Below, in pieces: positions 21,388 to 34,160 of a stretch of 64,000 nt of DNA. The stretch is from Bombyx mori (taxonomy: Eukaryota > Arthropoda > Insecta > Lepidoptera > Bombycidae). The stretch is taken from positions 2,604,001 to 2,668,000 of the forward strand of contig NC_085123.1 in NCBI RefSeq assembly GCF_030269925.1. The letters are read 5' to 3'. Below the pieces are notes generated by a model. It worked only from the letters and a program-made list of their open reading frames with translations. It made no database searches and had not been told where the DNA came from. Position 1 is the first letter of the stretch, and each line of letters starts with the position of its first letter. Position numbers and translations under genes: made by a program.

Positions 21388-21831
21388 CTAGCGGCTCTCT
21401 CCGGCTCCGCTCGGGTCTTTAACAAAAATTTCAACGATATTTGACGTTGTTTTATTTTTAAAAATAAAAGAACACTTATTGCGTCGTAACTATAATAGTT
21501 AGTTAGTTAGACATATGCTATCACGACACTTTTTGTAAATGATGATGTGTTCTACAAAGTCTTAGTACATTATTATATTCTATCATCAATAGTTTTCGCA
21601 AGGCACGCGATGTAAAGAATATTTTTGGTAATGTTTTTACACCGTGGGTTACATTGTTGGAGTTTTAGTAAGGATCCCTAATTTTTTTCAAAAAAGATTA
21701 TAGCCTATGTCACTCGGGAATAGTGTAGCTTTCAAACAGTGAAAGAATTTTGCATATCGGTTCAGTAGTTCCGGAGCCTATTCAATACAAACAAACAAAC
21801 AAATCTTTCCTCTTTATAATATTAGTATAGA
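21388..21831 (-). mobile_element. Helitron-like element, family H1
   Basis: Plus strand starts CTAGCGGCTCTCTCCGGC after an A and ends AATATTAGTATAGA before a T. The 5' unit is present once, unlike the triplicated copy at 737-1449. The shared interior includes 'ttagtaaggatccctaattt' and 'aacgtcaaatatcg' (reverse complement here). Confidence 0.65.
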
Positions 21832-22478
21832 TTTGAGTAATGAAAATTGAATCCGTCTCATTGGGTGAGAACTACGTAAAGAATCACACAATACCTAGAA
21901 CATAATGCGGTAACTAATTATATCACATTTAAAATCTAGCTTTAGGTGTTAGCATCCATAATATGATAATACAGAAACTTTCTTTTTAAAAAGGTCAACG
22001 TATTGCTGTATTTTATTATTATTTCACAATGCCGTGCGACTTTTAGAGCTCTGACAGACTATTTGTTCCAGCGAATTAATTGTACGAATGATCAATCTCT
22101 TGTGGAAGATAACATCTACTAAAGACACATTTTTCGTTCAAGAGACAATTTTATACTCATACAAAATAATGGTATAATAGGCTTTCGTTTCTTTCTCACT
22201 TTTCTAAATGGCAAAAAGTTTAATATTTACATTCATTTATTATGGAAATAAAAATAAAATAAATACTAATATATCCGATCGGATGTCGTGTTTATTTAAA
22301 AATATATATTAATTATTAATTAATAAAGTTAATTTATGTAAATTCTGTTATATAAGGGATTCATGTTTTTAGTGGCAATATGATAGGAAATGTGTTTTCC
22401 TTTTCCCGCAAAGCGAATTTTGATTTAGTATTTAGTCATTATTATAGAGTGCTCTCTGTATAAACAGAAATTAAAGCC
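21832..22478. other. Unassigned
   Basis: AT-rich; no feature supported. Confidence 0.4.
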
Positions 22479-22733
22479 GGTCATCGTTCTCGTCGAACCC
22501 ATCACTTGCGACGAAGGGCTCGACGAGTAATTAAGCCACAGACAGCCCACTGAGTTTCTCACCGGATCTTCTCAGTGAGTCGCGTTTCCAATACGGCGGT
22601 AGATTCTGCGAAGCACGGCTCTTGCTAGGGTTCGTGTTAGCAACGTCGTCAGGTTAGAGCCCCGTGAGCTCAGCTATTAGTTAAGGTTATACTGAAATAG
22701 CCTCTCAAGGCTATCAGTTTAGGTAGGAAAAAA
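22479..22733 (+). mobile_element. JB LINE 3' end
   Basis: 'tcatcgttctcgtcgaacc', 'gacgaagggctcgacgag', 'cagcccactgagtttctcac', 'gagccccgtgagctcagc', 'taggtaggaaaaaaag'. The right arm of stem II is mutated (AATACGG). Confidence 0.75.
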
Positions 22734-24856
22734 AGAAGGAATTAAAGAAACTAATGAAAAAGTGACAAGAATACATTGGAAATAAAATTAAAAACATCTA
22801 CCTATTTAAAATAAAATATCATTATTACTTATCATTTATGGGTTTAACGTTTGGATTCTGTGACCAAATTTTGATTGTCGTACGATAAAAATATGTCTTA
22901 AGACTAAATTATATTTATTATTATGTTCCAATCTTGGATACTGGATCAAAGGAAGGCTATATTTTCAGCTCAATTATTTAAAAACATTTTTTCCAAATAT
23001 TGTTAACTTAATAACTCACTGCCACTACCTACCTAACTTAGGACCGATTACAATTTGTACAGAAAAAAAGATTTTGACTTAAAATATTAGAATTAAAAAA
23101 CCAAAGTACTAGGGTATCGTAAACAAGAAGAGGTCTTTCGCCGGATGGGTGGGCAAGCTCACGAATCGCCCGGTAGTCTGCGCCTCGGGCCTGGGAGCCG
23201 CTGTCAAGTAAACGAAGCAAAATATCCTAAGACCTTACATTCTTAGCACTATTTAATGATACTCGTACTGTAAGACTCCGCTTCCAAAAGTCAGGAAATA
23301 ATACACAGATTGCAGTAGTTCACTTAATTCTGTATTGCTTTATTTGTAACTCCACTTATACAATCTTTAGATATCTGCTCACTACTGAAAACACTGCTTT
23401 CTGTCGTTTTTTCAGACTACCGCCTTTTTTATTATGTCACATCCCCACTACTGCCATTTCTCTTGCCAACAGTGTTGCTATTTGGCAATCCGAAAATTGC
23501 CTTAACTTTATTATGTTAAATTTAATTTAATTATTTTACAACAAACCTTACAGTACTAAAACATTTAAGTAATATATTCCGAATACCTTAGTTTAAGTTG
23601 ATATAAACCAACAAATCTCCGTAGACCGACTGTAAAAGTACTTCCAATAACAACTAATTGGCATTATAACTATTATCGGTATAATTATAATTGGTATTAT
23701 AATTGATACTATTCCAAACTGTTAAGCTTGACGGTATGACAATTCACATACCTTTATGATCAATATAAGTGTTTATAGGTAAATAAGCCAGTGTAGTAAT
23801 TATAATTAAAGTTATAAAATTATTATTATAGGGTAACTTCGACAAAAGTTCATGTTTCGTCACGAAAAATACCAGGCGAACATGAAAACGAAGATATGTT
23901 TCAACAAATCGTAGTAGACAGATTCAGGGGAGCCTAACCTCAGAAGCACGTGTTACAACACGAAATTACCAGGGCAGCATAGGAGCGAGGAGGTCAAGAG
24001 ACGATGGGCGTGGTGGATCACGCAGCGCCCGGTAGTCTGCGGGCAGCCGTGTTAAAGAACTCGCCCGCGGAACGAAACGCAGTGTGATTATCAAATCGAC
24101 ATGGTGCTTGTATTGGCCTATTTTCTCTATTCACTATTATATTTATAGTTTGATCTTTAGAATTGGCTTCGGTGAATATCGCCGACTCACCGATGCGAGA
24201 TCGCGAGATAATAACAATTCTGTTTTTTTACAGATTAAAATTTACTTAAATTTATTTTTATTTAAAAAGAAACTTTGAGGTTTTCATATACTCTTTGTTT
24301 TTAATTAGCAGTTTTAGATCGAAAAATGGTACATTATAATAATCCGTTAATCAAAAGATATGCTATTTCAGTCACCGCCATATATTTTCATTGGTATTTA
24401 TACCACGCTTTAGTAGTACAAAGAAAGTTGTGGCAATCGCTTCGTGCTGTCCATGGACTTCAACAGCGAACACAACGTACGCCAGTCGGCCAGACTACTT
24501 TATCGGAACAAATTTAAAACAATGATTGTTTTATGGAGCTACCGAATAAAATTATGTAGATAATAAATGCACATAAAGCAGATAACACACGGTGATAAAA
24601 TCGACTTTGACTAATGATCATCGGGCACGGCATCATTAATTCTGTGGTCATGTGGAATGTCATAATTTTTCATAACACCTCCCGTGGGTATGTGGCTTAA
24701 ATAATTAATTACGTCTATTTCGGTAGTATGACCTTTAATTCGTTGAATGAGTAAACGAAATAATTATTGCAACGTAATAAATTACGATCTAGAGATGTCA
24801 TGTGCCTCAAGTTACACTTATCTGTTTATTTAAAAGTTGATTGATGAGTGTACGTT
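22734..24856. other. 2.1 kb largely unassigned
   Basis: Two short GC-rich patches, near 23145-23215 and 23990-24080, share 'cgcccggtagtctgcg' and look like relics of one unnamed element. Between and around them is AT-rich DNA with no supported gene. The 24326-24517 frame is not convincing. Confidence 0.35.
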
Positions 24857-25168
24857 ATTTTTTTTATGATTGAAAGATTACTGGTGGCCCGAAGGCCTTT
24901 CCAGTTTCACCAGGACAGGTGGGCGAGCAAAGGCTCAGCCAGGAGGGGTGGGATTTGCTAACAGTTACCCGAGCACCTCCGAAGGAGACCTAACAACTCA
25001 AGAGCAATTGCTTCGCGAATGAATCTACTACCGGATCGGAATCGCGACCCGCTGAGAAGATCCGGCGAGAAACTCGGCAGGCTGATGCATAGGTTAGGTT
25101 GCACGTCGACCTCTTTGTCGAGTTCGACGAGTACGGTTACCGGGGTCCCTAAGCCTGCTTCTAGTATT
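24857..25168 (-). mobile_element. JA LINE 3' end
   Basis: Poly-T, then 'ctggtggcccgaaggcc', 'caccaggacaggtgggcgag', 'gctcagccaggaggggtg', 'gcttcgcgaatgaatct', 'gacccgctgagaagatcc', extending into the last RT codons (the minus-strand frame includes VTVLVELDKEVDVQP). The sequence 'tgtacgtt' occurs on both sides and may be a short TSD. Confidence 0.75.
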
Positions 25169-25251
25169 GTACGTTCGTAATAGACTCCAAAACGACTGGA
25201 CTCTGCCTTAAATGTCCTAGTATTTTCGTCTAAATCAAACATATTAAAATA

Positions 25252-25500
25252 CTAATTGTACCCGTCCGTTTCGCTGGTCATTTAAAATTAACATTATTAT
25301 TTCTCATCCCCAGAAAGAGTCTCATCATTAACGCCCCCGCAACTGGTGTAGGGAGTCCAACACTCATATAAATATTAGCCTATCTATTAAGTACATGTAT
25401 TTTCTACATGGATTCCAAGTTTCAAGTCAATCGGATGCATGGTTCAGCAGTTATAACGAAACATCCGTAAAAACCACTGTAGTATTATATATTAGTATAG
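25252..25500 (-). mobile_element. Helitron-like element, family H4
   Basis: Shares 'tgtacccgtccg', 'attaacgcccccgcaactgg', 'tattttctacatgg' and 'tttcaagtcaatcggatgca' with 48996-49250. The terminal CTAG is mutated to CTAA here, so this is the older copy. Confidence 0.6.
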
Positions 25501-25544
25501 CAAAATCATTAGGCATCAATTCCGTTGTCTTAAGTAAAAACCTG

Positions 25545-25680
25545 ATTGAGTAATTTTTCACGAGTGATGACTTTATCCGGCCAGCGTGCGCCGACATAAA
25601 GGTCGAAACGATTTGTTCGTTTGACATCTTCACTACCTCTGCGCTCCTGGTACATTCGTGTAACATCGGAACTCACTCTC
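25545..25680. repeat. Dispersed repeat R3, diverged copy
   Basis: Related to 26813-27055 and, inverted, to 62590-62836: 'tttgacatcttcactacc', 'tgcgctcctggtac', 'ccggccagcgtgcgccg'. Function unknown. Confidence 0.5.
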
Positions 25681-25779
25681 GTGTTTTTAGGCGGGTTTTG
25701 TTTTATTATTTTGAATAATTTCATTGGCCTTGGTAACGAGATCTTTAAGTTAAGGTCTTAAATTACATTCTATTTTAAA

Positions 25780-26040
25780 ATGAAAAATTATATAAAGCGA
25801 AATTAGATGAAGTTTATTAATTTAAGGCGTTAATTAATTAGGATTTAGATTAAATGAAACGAGATTACATTAGAAGAAATATAATATTAGTAAAATGGTG
25901 CTTATTTGTTGAAACTTTTCAGTGAACATTTTGGAAGAACCCAAGAAGCCTGGTCCGGCGACTTTGTTTCATTTTCCCACATCTTTGCACTACCATACGT
26001 GCTAAGCATGTATTTAAATTGACATTTTGCCATAGATCCA
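25780..26040 (+). repeat. Dispersed repeat R4, copy 1
   Basis: Same strand as 44200-44440: 'cattttcccacat', 'ggaagaacccaagaagc', 'agtaaaatggtgctta', preceded by an AT-rich 'gatgaaat'-type stretch. No ORF. Class unknown. Confidence 0.4.
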
Positions 26041-26352
26041 AGCATATTTTAATATTTTTTAATTAAAATAAGTTGAATTAAGACCTTGTGACTTTAATAC
26101 TAAGAATACATTTATACGGTGTAGCGGCAGTTTTTTAATGTGATAATTAGGTGACAGTTCATGAAACTTGATAATCTATGGTAAATATTTTATTTTTATG
26201 ATAACATATACGGTATTGCATAGATAATGTCATTAATGCAACTGTTAAATAAACAAAAAGCTAAATTTAAAATCTTTTACTTTAATTTGTTGGCAACGTG
26301 TCTTCAAAATAATTCGACTCACATGACTGTATAGGGGGCTCCTTAATTCAGA
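26041..26352. other. Unassigned
   Basis: AT-rich; no feature supported. Confidence 0.35.
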
Positions 26353-26767
26353 CTAGTGGTCCCGCAGTAGTCGAAATTCGACTATAATTAATTGAAATTA
26401 TAAGTTTGAACATTATTATGGTTATATTGTCAAAGACTATTATTATACTTCTATAATCAAAGATTTTGCCAAGACTACACTATAGACAAATAATATTAAA
26501 GATAAACAATATTAACCTATTTTCAATTTGACCACAGACTTTAAGCATTAACTAAAGTTTGACAATAAACAAAGAGTACATATACATATGTGTGTGTGTC
26601 AAATACATGGTATGTAGTGTGTGTAATGTTTTCTTAACTGATGTAAATGATGTGCATTCCTTCTCTATATTTTCTATAAGTGTGGGAAATTTCATACTCC
26701 TCCGTCCGCGCAATTTTCGTAAAAAGGGATACAAAATTTTTGCTTCACGTATTAATACATATATAGA
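26353..26767 (-). mobile_element. Helitron-like element, family H5
   Basis: Plus strand starts CTAGTGGTCCCGCAGTAG after an A and ends TACATATATAGA before a T. Contains the diagnostic 'catactcctccgtccgcgca' block. The small frames on both strands are by-products. Confidence 0.65.
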
Positions 26768-26812
26768 TAAGTACCAGCTATTTCAAATATCGATGAGTTA
26801 TTTCTCCTAAGT

Positions 26813-27055
26813 GAGGATATTATCCCGCCAGCGGGCGCCGCCATTAAAGGTCGAGTCGATTTGTTTATTTGACATCTTCCCTACCGCTGCGCTCCTGGTA
26901 CTCACGTATTGTATCGTTACAATTTACAATGTTAATCGTTAATGGGTTGGTTAACTGTAAAGTCAGTTAGTTAGTTTACTGAGTTACTTTACGTTGCGTT
27001 GACAAACAAGTTAACTGCCCGCCAGATTTTAAGCAACTGTGACAACTATCATAAT
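26813..27055. repeat. Dispersed repeat R3
   Basis: An inverted copy at 62590-62836 covers the same 240 bp: 'gataatatcccgccagcggg'-type start, 'ctgcgctcctggtactcac', 'aagttaactgcccgccaga', 'agcaactgtgacaacta'. Probably a fragment of a larger TE. Confidence 0.6.
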
Positions 27056-28193
27056 AGCATTTTATTGTCCTAGGTTAGTTTGCCAACTGTTCTACCACGT
27101 AAATTGAGTAGATAGATATTTAGATAATTGATAGTGACTAATTGGAAGGTTTTGCTGTACACTACGAAATAAAACAATGCTTTAGAAATTCAGAGAACGA
27201 AGAATCTTCAAAATACCTAAGTAATACCATTTAAAATCTATTGAAACGCACCAACCAAATTTCACCTCAAGAGTCTTGGACATAGATTCGAAAACCCTAT
27301 GGCAATATTGATCTCGAGATAGGAAGAACAAACGGCCGGCTCGTGCGAGGCGTGATGTGGTGCTATTACTGCACCAAGTATCGATCGACCGGGATCCAAA
27401 GATTAACAGCTACAAACTGCTAACGAAATTATACCGAACACAGTCATATCTTAGTTTCAAGACTAGTGCAAAAACCTATGTTTTGGAAGGAAAACTATTT
27501 TAAAAGAAGTATCTAAAATCTCTTAATAGATGGTCTCATGCAAATTTCGTAACGTAATTAATTTCTAGTTTTTAGGGGTTAAAGTATGAAATTACCGATT
27601 TGTATTTTGGACGTATCCATATTTCTGGTCTAAGCTGAATAAAAACAACTGAAAGTCGATAATCAAATATTGCACATGTTTAAAAAGAAGAACCTCCTAG
27701 GTACCATTGGAAAAAAACGGCAATTTCATAATTTAACCCATATTCTTTTTCCGATTTAAATAAATTTAGTTGCCTTTATTATATATAGATAATTAGTTAT
27801 AGTTTGATCTTCAATTTTCTTGGCTCCATTTCCGCTTTTCATTCTGTATTTGATTTGAAGTTTGCCCGCATAAAATACTTTTGGCTAATTGACTACCGTT
27901 TGTCAATTAATTGCTTTGGTTAAAGAATAAACCTATACCAGGAAGCTTTGATAGGCTGATGAAGAATGGTTGATGTTTTTTTTTTTTTCATTGCACCAAA
28001 CATGCACAATCTTGTGAAGTGAAAAACATTAGATTATTAAATCGCCATCATAATAAATGAAATTGCAGTTTCAATTATACATATTTTTGCCGACTTTGAA
28101 CTTTCCAAACACGAAACATTTAAATACAGACAGAGTTACACAAATTTGTTTGGTTTTAAAAAGCATAACTGAAAAATATGTTTAAGTAGTTAA
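27056..28193. other. 1.1 kb unassigned
   Basis: AT-rich, no repeat or gene recognised. Confidence 0.4.
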
Positions 28194-28312
28194 TTTTTTT
28201 TTATTTCCCTTATAGGCAGACGAGCACACGGCCCACCTCATGGTGAGTGGTTACCGTCGCCCATGGACTTCAACAATGCCAGGGGCAGAACCGACCTGCT
28301 GCGTCCCTACCT
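28194..28312 (-). mobile_element. LINE-C 3' tail
   Basis: Poly-T, 'ttataggcagacgagcac', 'cccacctcatggtgagtggt', 'ggacttcaacaatgccagg', 'gacctgctgcgtccctacc'. Confidence 0.75.
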
Positions 28313-28812
28313 AAATACACGAAGCTTGTTATTTTAATTTAATCTCGAACCGTCTAACTAGCGTGGAATGTCGTAAAATAGTAAACAGCCCGAGTTGAAA
28401 TCGACTTTAAAAGTAAATGTTTAAGGAGTATATAACTTTAATAGTGCATGCATTGGTATCATCATTGAACGATAATATGAAATTGTACATAAGTTTAAAT
28501 AATATTATATTCAAACTTTTTTCAGATTTAATTAATAATACTACATTATGCAGTTTAATCTCGCTTTATTTTAATAGTTGTTATGTTATTTCCAACATTT
28601 TGAATATTCTACATCTTTACTGAACTCGAACCACTCAGATATTAGTCGTGAACATTCAATGTTTTGCGAATAGTGAGCAATAGATAATTTAGCTTAACCT
28701 GTAAAAGTAGTTTTAATTATGTCTACCTCTGGCGAAAACTGAATCAAATAATACAATGTTGCGAGAGTACTGAATTATAAGAAAGAAATATACCGGAAAG
28801 GAAATTACTTTT
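28313..28812. other. Unassigned
   Basis: AT-rich. The 68-aa frame at 28417-28623 is I/L/N/S-rich noise. Confidence 0.4.
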
Positions 28813-29048
28813 ACTGGTGGTAGGACCTCTTGTGAGTCCGAACGGGTAGGTACCACGACTCCACCTATTTCTGCCGTGAAGCAGTTACACTTTTCGGTTT
28901 AATGGCGGGACAGCCGTTGTAACTATACTGAGACCTTAGAACTTAGATCTCAAGGTGGGTGGCGCATTTACGTTGTAGATATCTATGGGCTCCGGTAACC
29001 ATTTAACACCAGGTGGGCTGTGAGCTCGTCCACCTATCTACGCAAAAA
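28813..29048 (+). mobile_element. Bm1 SINE, headless
   Basis: 'ttactggtggtaggacctct', 'acctatttctgccgtgaag', 'gttgtagatatctatgggc', 'cgtccacctatctacgc', A-rich end. Confidence 0.85.
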
Positions 29049-29696
29049 AAATAGCATTTATGAATTAATAAATATTAATACATATAATATATAATCCTAT
29101 AACCGAACATTATAATATTATTAGTTCGTGCGTTATTAAGCAATAGTGTTTTTAATTATGTACCTACTTCTGTTTTGCACAATCGGACCTGCATCTCCTA
29201 AGAAAGCGCTTGCAATCATAAATTTGGCGGAATCTTCGTGACAAACAACCATTTTCATTTAACGAAGAACGGTAACACACTACTGCCATCACCAGGGCTG
29301 TCAGGTGCTCAGTTTTTAACCATAAATAAATAATAGTTTAAAAAAAACTATCAAAATATAGACCCTTTTATAGAAAATCCAACTAAAAAATATAAAATAT
29401 TTGTTTTTTTTTCATAAAAGCTTATTTTGTTACTTTTTTTAAACTATAATTTATTTTTCAATTTGTAGTTGAATTTTAATTTTTTCAATATTAATTTTTT
29501 TTCGTATTGAATTGTGGTCGGTCCTTAATAAGTATACCAAATTTCGAGTTAATCCGACGTTTTGAAAGGGGTCAAAATCGTGTTCAAAGATTCCGTTACA
29601 AACATACATACGTCTGAAGCTAATAAAAGCGTATTAAAAATACAAAGTATGAGCGGAATAGTACTTTTTAAACATCTTTCGTGGAAATCATTGTGA
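29049..29696. other. Unassigned, TE-like end near 29500-29640
   Basis: 'gttacaaacatacatacg' and 'taccaaatttcgagttaatc' resemble motifs common near lepidopteran DNA-element ends, but I cannot place boundaries. Confidence 0.3.
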
Positions 29697-29894
29697 TCTA
29701 TACTAATATTATAAAGAGGAAAGATTTGTTTGTTTCGAATAGGCTCCGAAACTACTGGACCGATTTGAAAAATTATTTTACCATTAGAAGCCGACATTGT
29801 CCCTGATGAACATAGGCTACTTTTTTAAATTTTTTTTTTTTTGGTTTCATGTGTTTTTTATTGTTTCCGAAGCGAAGCGAGGGCGGGTCGCTAG
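29697..29894 (+). mobile_element. Helitron-like element H1, internally deleted
   Basis: Starts TCTATACTAATATTATAAA after an A and ends GGGTCGCTAG before a T, but is only 198 bp. Both termini are kept and the middle is lost, a typical non-autonomous derivative. Confidence 0.6.
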
Positions 29895-31009
29895 TTATAT
29901 TATAAAACTATACGTTTAAAAGAGTACTATGGTTGGTCTGAGAGTCCTGAATAAAAAAATATTTATTAATGAAGTTATAAGTGGTAGTGAAACGAATTGA
30001 GAACATGCAGGATTATAGCAACAACCATCACGCCCACTTCTGAAAAAAGCAGTAATGTGCTTCGGTTAGAAGTGTGAAGTAGCTGTTACAAAATACAACG
30101 AAGATTTTGACAACGTGTCCCAAGCTAGGATTCCCGTAAAAATATCTATGGGCTCTAGTAACTAACATAGACTATGTAAACCGAAGAGTTTTATTGGTAA
30201 CAGACAGTTTTCCGGGTAGGCAGATTGGATCTGTTCCAGCGAGCTATCTCAGAACATGAACGACACAATCTCATGGGACTCCGATGAGATGAGCAACTTT
30301 AAGGCGTTTTTGCCGCCGACTTCTTCGCTTGTTGTCTTGGAGACGGCGGTGTGTCTGGAAGCAGTTTTCGCTGCGGTCGCCCATTTTAGCACTCCCTTTA
30401 CGGTCTGAGTTCAGAAGTCTGAGCAAGAGTACAAAGAAATCGTTTATTTTTACCTTATTACATGATAGTCTTTTAGTGAATGATGATGATCGATCACATT
30501 ATGGTATTGTACATCATAAATACATTATTTTATGCGATTCACTAATCTTTATAGTTATTCTATATATATTATTATATTATTATTAAGGTAGTTCTTTTGA
30601 CGTTCAACAACTATGTACTTTCATTTATGTTGAATAATTTTTTTTTTGATTTGATTTGATTTGATTTGATTTGATTCCTTTTATTTATCCATTCTAGTTA
30701 TTTTTGAGCTGTTTTTCGGAATGTATCTAGCAACCCTAACTATCGGACATCTAATGAATGTTAGTAGTTACTATGTTTTAACTAGATCTAGATTCCACTT
30801 CTTCGTTTAGGTCCTAATTATGAAAACTTAACTAGAAATCCGAAGAGAAGGGACATCATGGTTGAACGAATAATTTTCGTTAATGGGGCAAACCAAATAA
30901 ACGTGATCACTTTAGATGATATTTTGCGTGATATATCGGCATTCAGAGTGTCTCTCGAAGTGTGGTGCGGAGAGACAATTAAAACTGGTTTCTGAAGTGT
31001 AGAACTCAG
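29895..31009. other. Unassigned with a Bm1 scrap and a microsatellite
   Basis: 30030-30170 is a badly decayed plus-strand Bm1 body ('cccacttctgaaaaaagc', 'tctatgggctctagtaac'). 30648-30676 is (GATTT)6. The 85-aa frame at 30329-30586 has no recognisable domain. Confidence 0.4.
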
Positions 31010-31668
31010 TTCAGTTCATTGAAGACATAGGTTCGCGTTCACTGCAAAGAAGGGCTTTATATCATGGCGCAGCAATTCCAAGGAGTATCCCTGCAACCCT
31101 CAACCAATATTGAGATCCTTAGGGCCGAAGTTTTGAATTATGACTAGTATCGGGCTCAATTAGAGGGCAAAGTACAAGTTGGCGTAAAAAAAAAACTGGA
31201 AATTTGTCAACAGAGCAAAGCGGTACTTCATGCCTGGACAAAGACACTTGCTTTAAAAAGTACAAATTCGAGCTCACGTCAATTACTGCTCCCAACACTG
31301 GGCTGGATCTGAACTATCAGCTACTTCCATTTGACTCCATACAGAAGAGAGCCGGTCGGATTGTCAATAAAATCACGTTCTCCCGATTCGATTGGGATAT
31401 CTGCGTCTACGGAGGGTCTTTGGTTCTTTCTGTATTTTGTACCATACACTGCTCTGAGAAATTATTTGAGATAATCCCATCATCTCGTCTTTACCATCAC
31501 AGCGTCCGCCACCAGAGCAAGGTTTATCCATATGATCTAGAACCACTGCGTTTATCTACAGTGCGTTTCCAAAGGACTTTCCTGCCACTTACCATCTGGC
31601 TTTGTCGTTACGTCTTTTGAGGTTTGTGGAGAGTAAAGAGTCAATGGTAGGCAGTGGCTTGACTGTAC
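31010..31668 (+). pseudogene. LINE-C reverse transcriptase C-terminus, degraded
   Basis: Colinear with the better copy at 37016-37855: 'gttcgcgttcactgcaaaga', 'attccaaggagtatcc', 'acagagcaaagcggtacttc', 'gactccatacagaagagagc', 'tttccaaaggactttcctgc'. The 138-aa frame at 31204-31620 is out of step with the native one for much of its length (it reads STEQSGTSCLDKD rather than FNRAKRYFTPGQ), so it is a frameshifted remnant. Several stops and indels. Confidence 0.65.
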
Positions 31669-31699
31669 TCCATTCATACCCGATCCTAAGAACCGAATG

Positions 31700-32015
31700 G
31701 TAAATAGTCGACGTCGCCCTAAACATGTCATTACGGATCCTCCTGATCCATTAACGGTGCTTTTAGGTTACCTCAAGCACCGGTCACCGTCCTCGCCGAG
31801 CCCGAACGAAGGGCTCGACGAGTAAATTAGTCCGTAGACACGGCCCACTGAGTTTCTCGCCAATCTTCTCAGTGAATCACGTCTCCGATCCGGTGGTAGA
31901 TTCTGCGAAGCACCGCTCTTGCTAGGGTTCGTGTTAGCAACGCTCCGATTTGAGCCCCGTGAGCTCACCTACACCTCAAGGAGAAGCTGAAATAGCCTCT
32001 CAATGCCATCATCAT
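31700..32015 (+). mobile_element. JB LINE 3' end
   Basis: Begins in the RT tail ('gtcgacgtcgccctaaacat', RRPKHVIT-type), then 'gaagggctcgacgagtaaat', 'cacggcccactgagtttctc', 'gtgagctcacctacacctc'. It follows the degraded LINE-C copy immediately. The left arm of stem II has a deletion (CCAATC). Confidence 0.7.
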
Positions 32016-32039
32016 AGGTATGATAAAATGCTCCTTATA

Positions 32040-32118
32040 TTGCTGACGTAACCATGAGTGACGCTAGCCACACACCATGAGGTGAGCCATGTGCTCATCT
32101 GCCTACAAGAGCAATAAT
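32040..32118 (+). mobile_element. LINE-C 3' tail, old
   Basis: 'ttgctgacgtaaccatgag', 'accatgaggtgagccatg', 'tgctcatctgcctacaagag', 'caataa'. Diverged. Confidence 0.55.
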
Positions 32119-32423
32119 CAATCAGAACTCAATGGAACATCAGGTCGTTTTTATCACCGCCTTACAAAATTAAATATCCCTGATATTACGCAAAACAATA
32201 ACCGCAGTCTAATAATCAGTTAATTTCTAAACGTAAAATGCCAGCAACAGCTCACCGACGGATATTACACAAACCGAAATGCCAACTCGGACAACAATGG
32301 TCAGATATATCTGCCGACCTTTAGCTTAGAAATTATTGAAAGCAAAACTGATACGGCCCTGGGGCTACCGTGAACGCGTTTGTTCGCTAATTCTCAATTA
32401 TTACAAATTGTCTTATTTTGACT

Positions 32424-32552
32424 TTTTTTTTATTGCCTAGATGGGTGGACGAGCTCACAGCCCACCTGATGTTAAGTGGTTACTGGAGCCCATAGACATC
32501 CACAACGTAAATGCGCCACCCACCTTGAGATATAAGTTCTAAGGTCTCAAGT
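32424..32552 (-). mobile_element. Bm1 SINE 3' half
   Basis: 'ttattgcctagatgggtgg', 'agcccacctgatgttaagtg', 'gagatataagttctaaggtc'. It breaks off before the rest of the body. Confidence 0.8.
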
Positions 32553-33902
32553 TTTTATATGATTCGAATTTTTTTTATCGCTTATATGCCGACGATGGCT
32601 ATGTCCTTCACATTATTAACGCACATGACCACCATCAGATGAGCCGTATGCACCTCGACCTCATTCATATTATACCAGCCTCATTTAATTCAAGATATAT
32701 AGAGACATTCTTGTTATTCTCGGCCTTCAGTAGCCACTTATCATCAGATGAGTCTTGAGAGTTCAATCCAATCCAATAAACCAATTTGATTTTATCGGGA
32801 TATGTGTTTAAATTTTTAAATCACTTAATTACCACATACCTATTTGATACAAAAGTCATAGACAGACATAAATTAGTTATAGATAAGCAACTCAAGCACT
32901 CAACAAAAAATTTTTACGGGCGTCGGCCACTAGATGACTTCGCTTCGATTAGTTCCTCAATGCTCCTGTAGATGGCAGTAACATTTATTACCTATCCTAT
33001 ATTTTATTTATAATGAACGATTTTGTAAATTTTCAGAAACCCCAATTTGATTAAATTTAATCAATTTGTCTATAACAAATGAAGACTTGTATGATTGATT
33101 AATATTTTTTCTTCTTTCTCAACTTTAACAACATATATGTTTAGGGGCGTCCGCTACAAGATGTCGCTAGTTTCCATACAGTAAAAATATTTGTCTTAAA
33201 GTATCGCAGTTTCAGGGCCCTGACATAACAATAATAATAATAATAACAATACACATAAGCCTTTATCGCTGTTAAAAATTTACAATACAATTATATCCAA
33301 ATATTATATATATTAATGCTAGGATTTTATTATATATTTTAAGTATCGCGGTCCGGTATGTTTAGGAAACGACTTGTCTCTCGACATAGGCCTCCTCTAA
33401 TGTCTTCCACAAGTTGCTGTCCTTTGACATAAGTAGTATTCAAATCTATGAGACAATAAGATAAGATTGCTAATGATTTTATTATTATTAGTATTATGTT
33501 TATGATTATATTATTAGGAGATTTAATTAGCCCGTAATCATGGCAGTACCCAGTTAAAAAAAAACTTAGAGACGCCATTAAATTATCTTTAAGCGGTCTA
33601 TTAAATAGATTTATCTTTGAGTTATCCCTTGGACATCAGAAATGTCTTTTATTAACTATTTTATCAGTGAATCACTTAATTACCACATAGATAGGTATGT
33701 GTTATTTAAATGTAGGTATAAAATACTCATTTTAGCTCCGGAACTTGACGAAGCGGCTTGTTTCGATTAATTAGATAAACAACTGTAAATAACTTCAAAA
33801 ATCAGATAAAGGGCATTCAAGTGTACATGAATCTGTTAATTAATGACCATTTAATAAGTCGCTGAGTTTACATAGTTTCTTTTAAGTTTATAAACTAAAA
33901 TT
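32553..33902. other. 1.35 kb unassigned
   Basis: Another decayed tail-like piece at about 32565-32650 ('tttttatcgcttatatgcc') may be an old SINE or LINE end. 33225-33250 is a short AAT-rich repeat. No gene supported. Confidence 0.35.
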
Positions 33903-34160
33903 TTGTTTTATTTATTATTATTTATTGCTTAGATGGGTGGACGAGCTCACAGCCTACCTCGTGTTAAGTGGTTACTGGAGCCCATAGACATCTACAACGT
34001 AAATGCGCCACCTACCTTGAAATATAAGTTCTAAGCTCTCAGTATAGTTACAACAGCTGCCCCACCCTCAAACCGAAACGCATTACTGCTTCACCGCAGA
34101 AATAGGCGGGGTGGTGGTACCAACCTGTACGGACTCACAAGAGGTCCTACCACTAGTAAT
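33903..34160 (-). mobile_element. Bm1 SINE, headless
   Basis: 'ttattgcttagatgggtgg', 'acagcctacctcgtgttaag', 'gcagaaataggcggggtgg', 'gtcctaccactagtaat'. Confidence 0.85.

Noticed and set aside
31204..31620. 138-aa ORF as an intact gene
   Set aside because: DNA alignment with 37016-37855 shows it is a frameshifted reading of a dead LINE-C copy.
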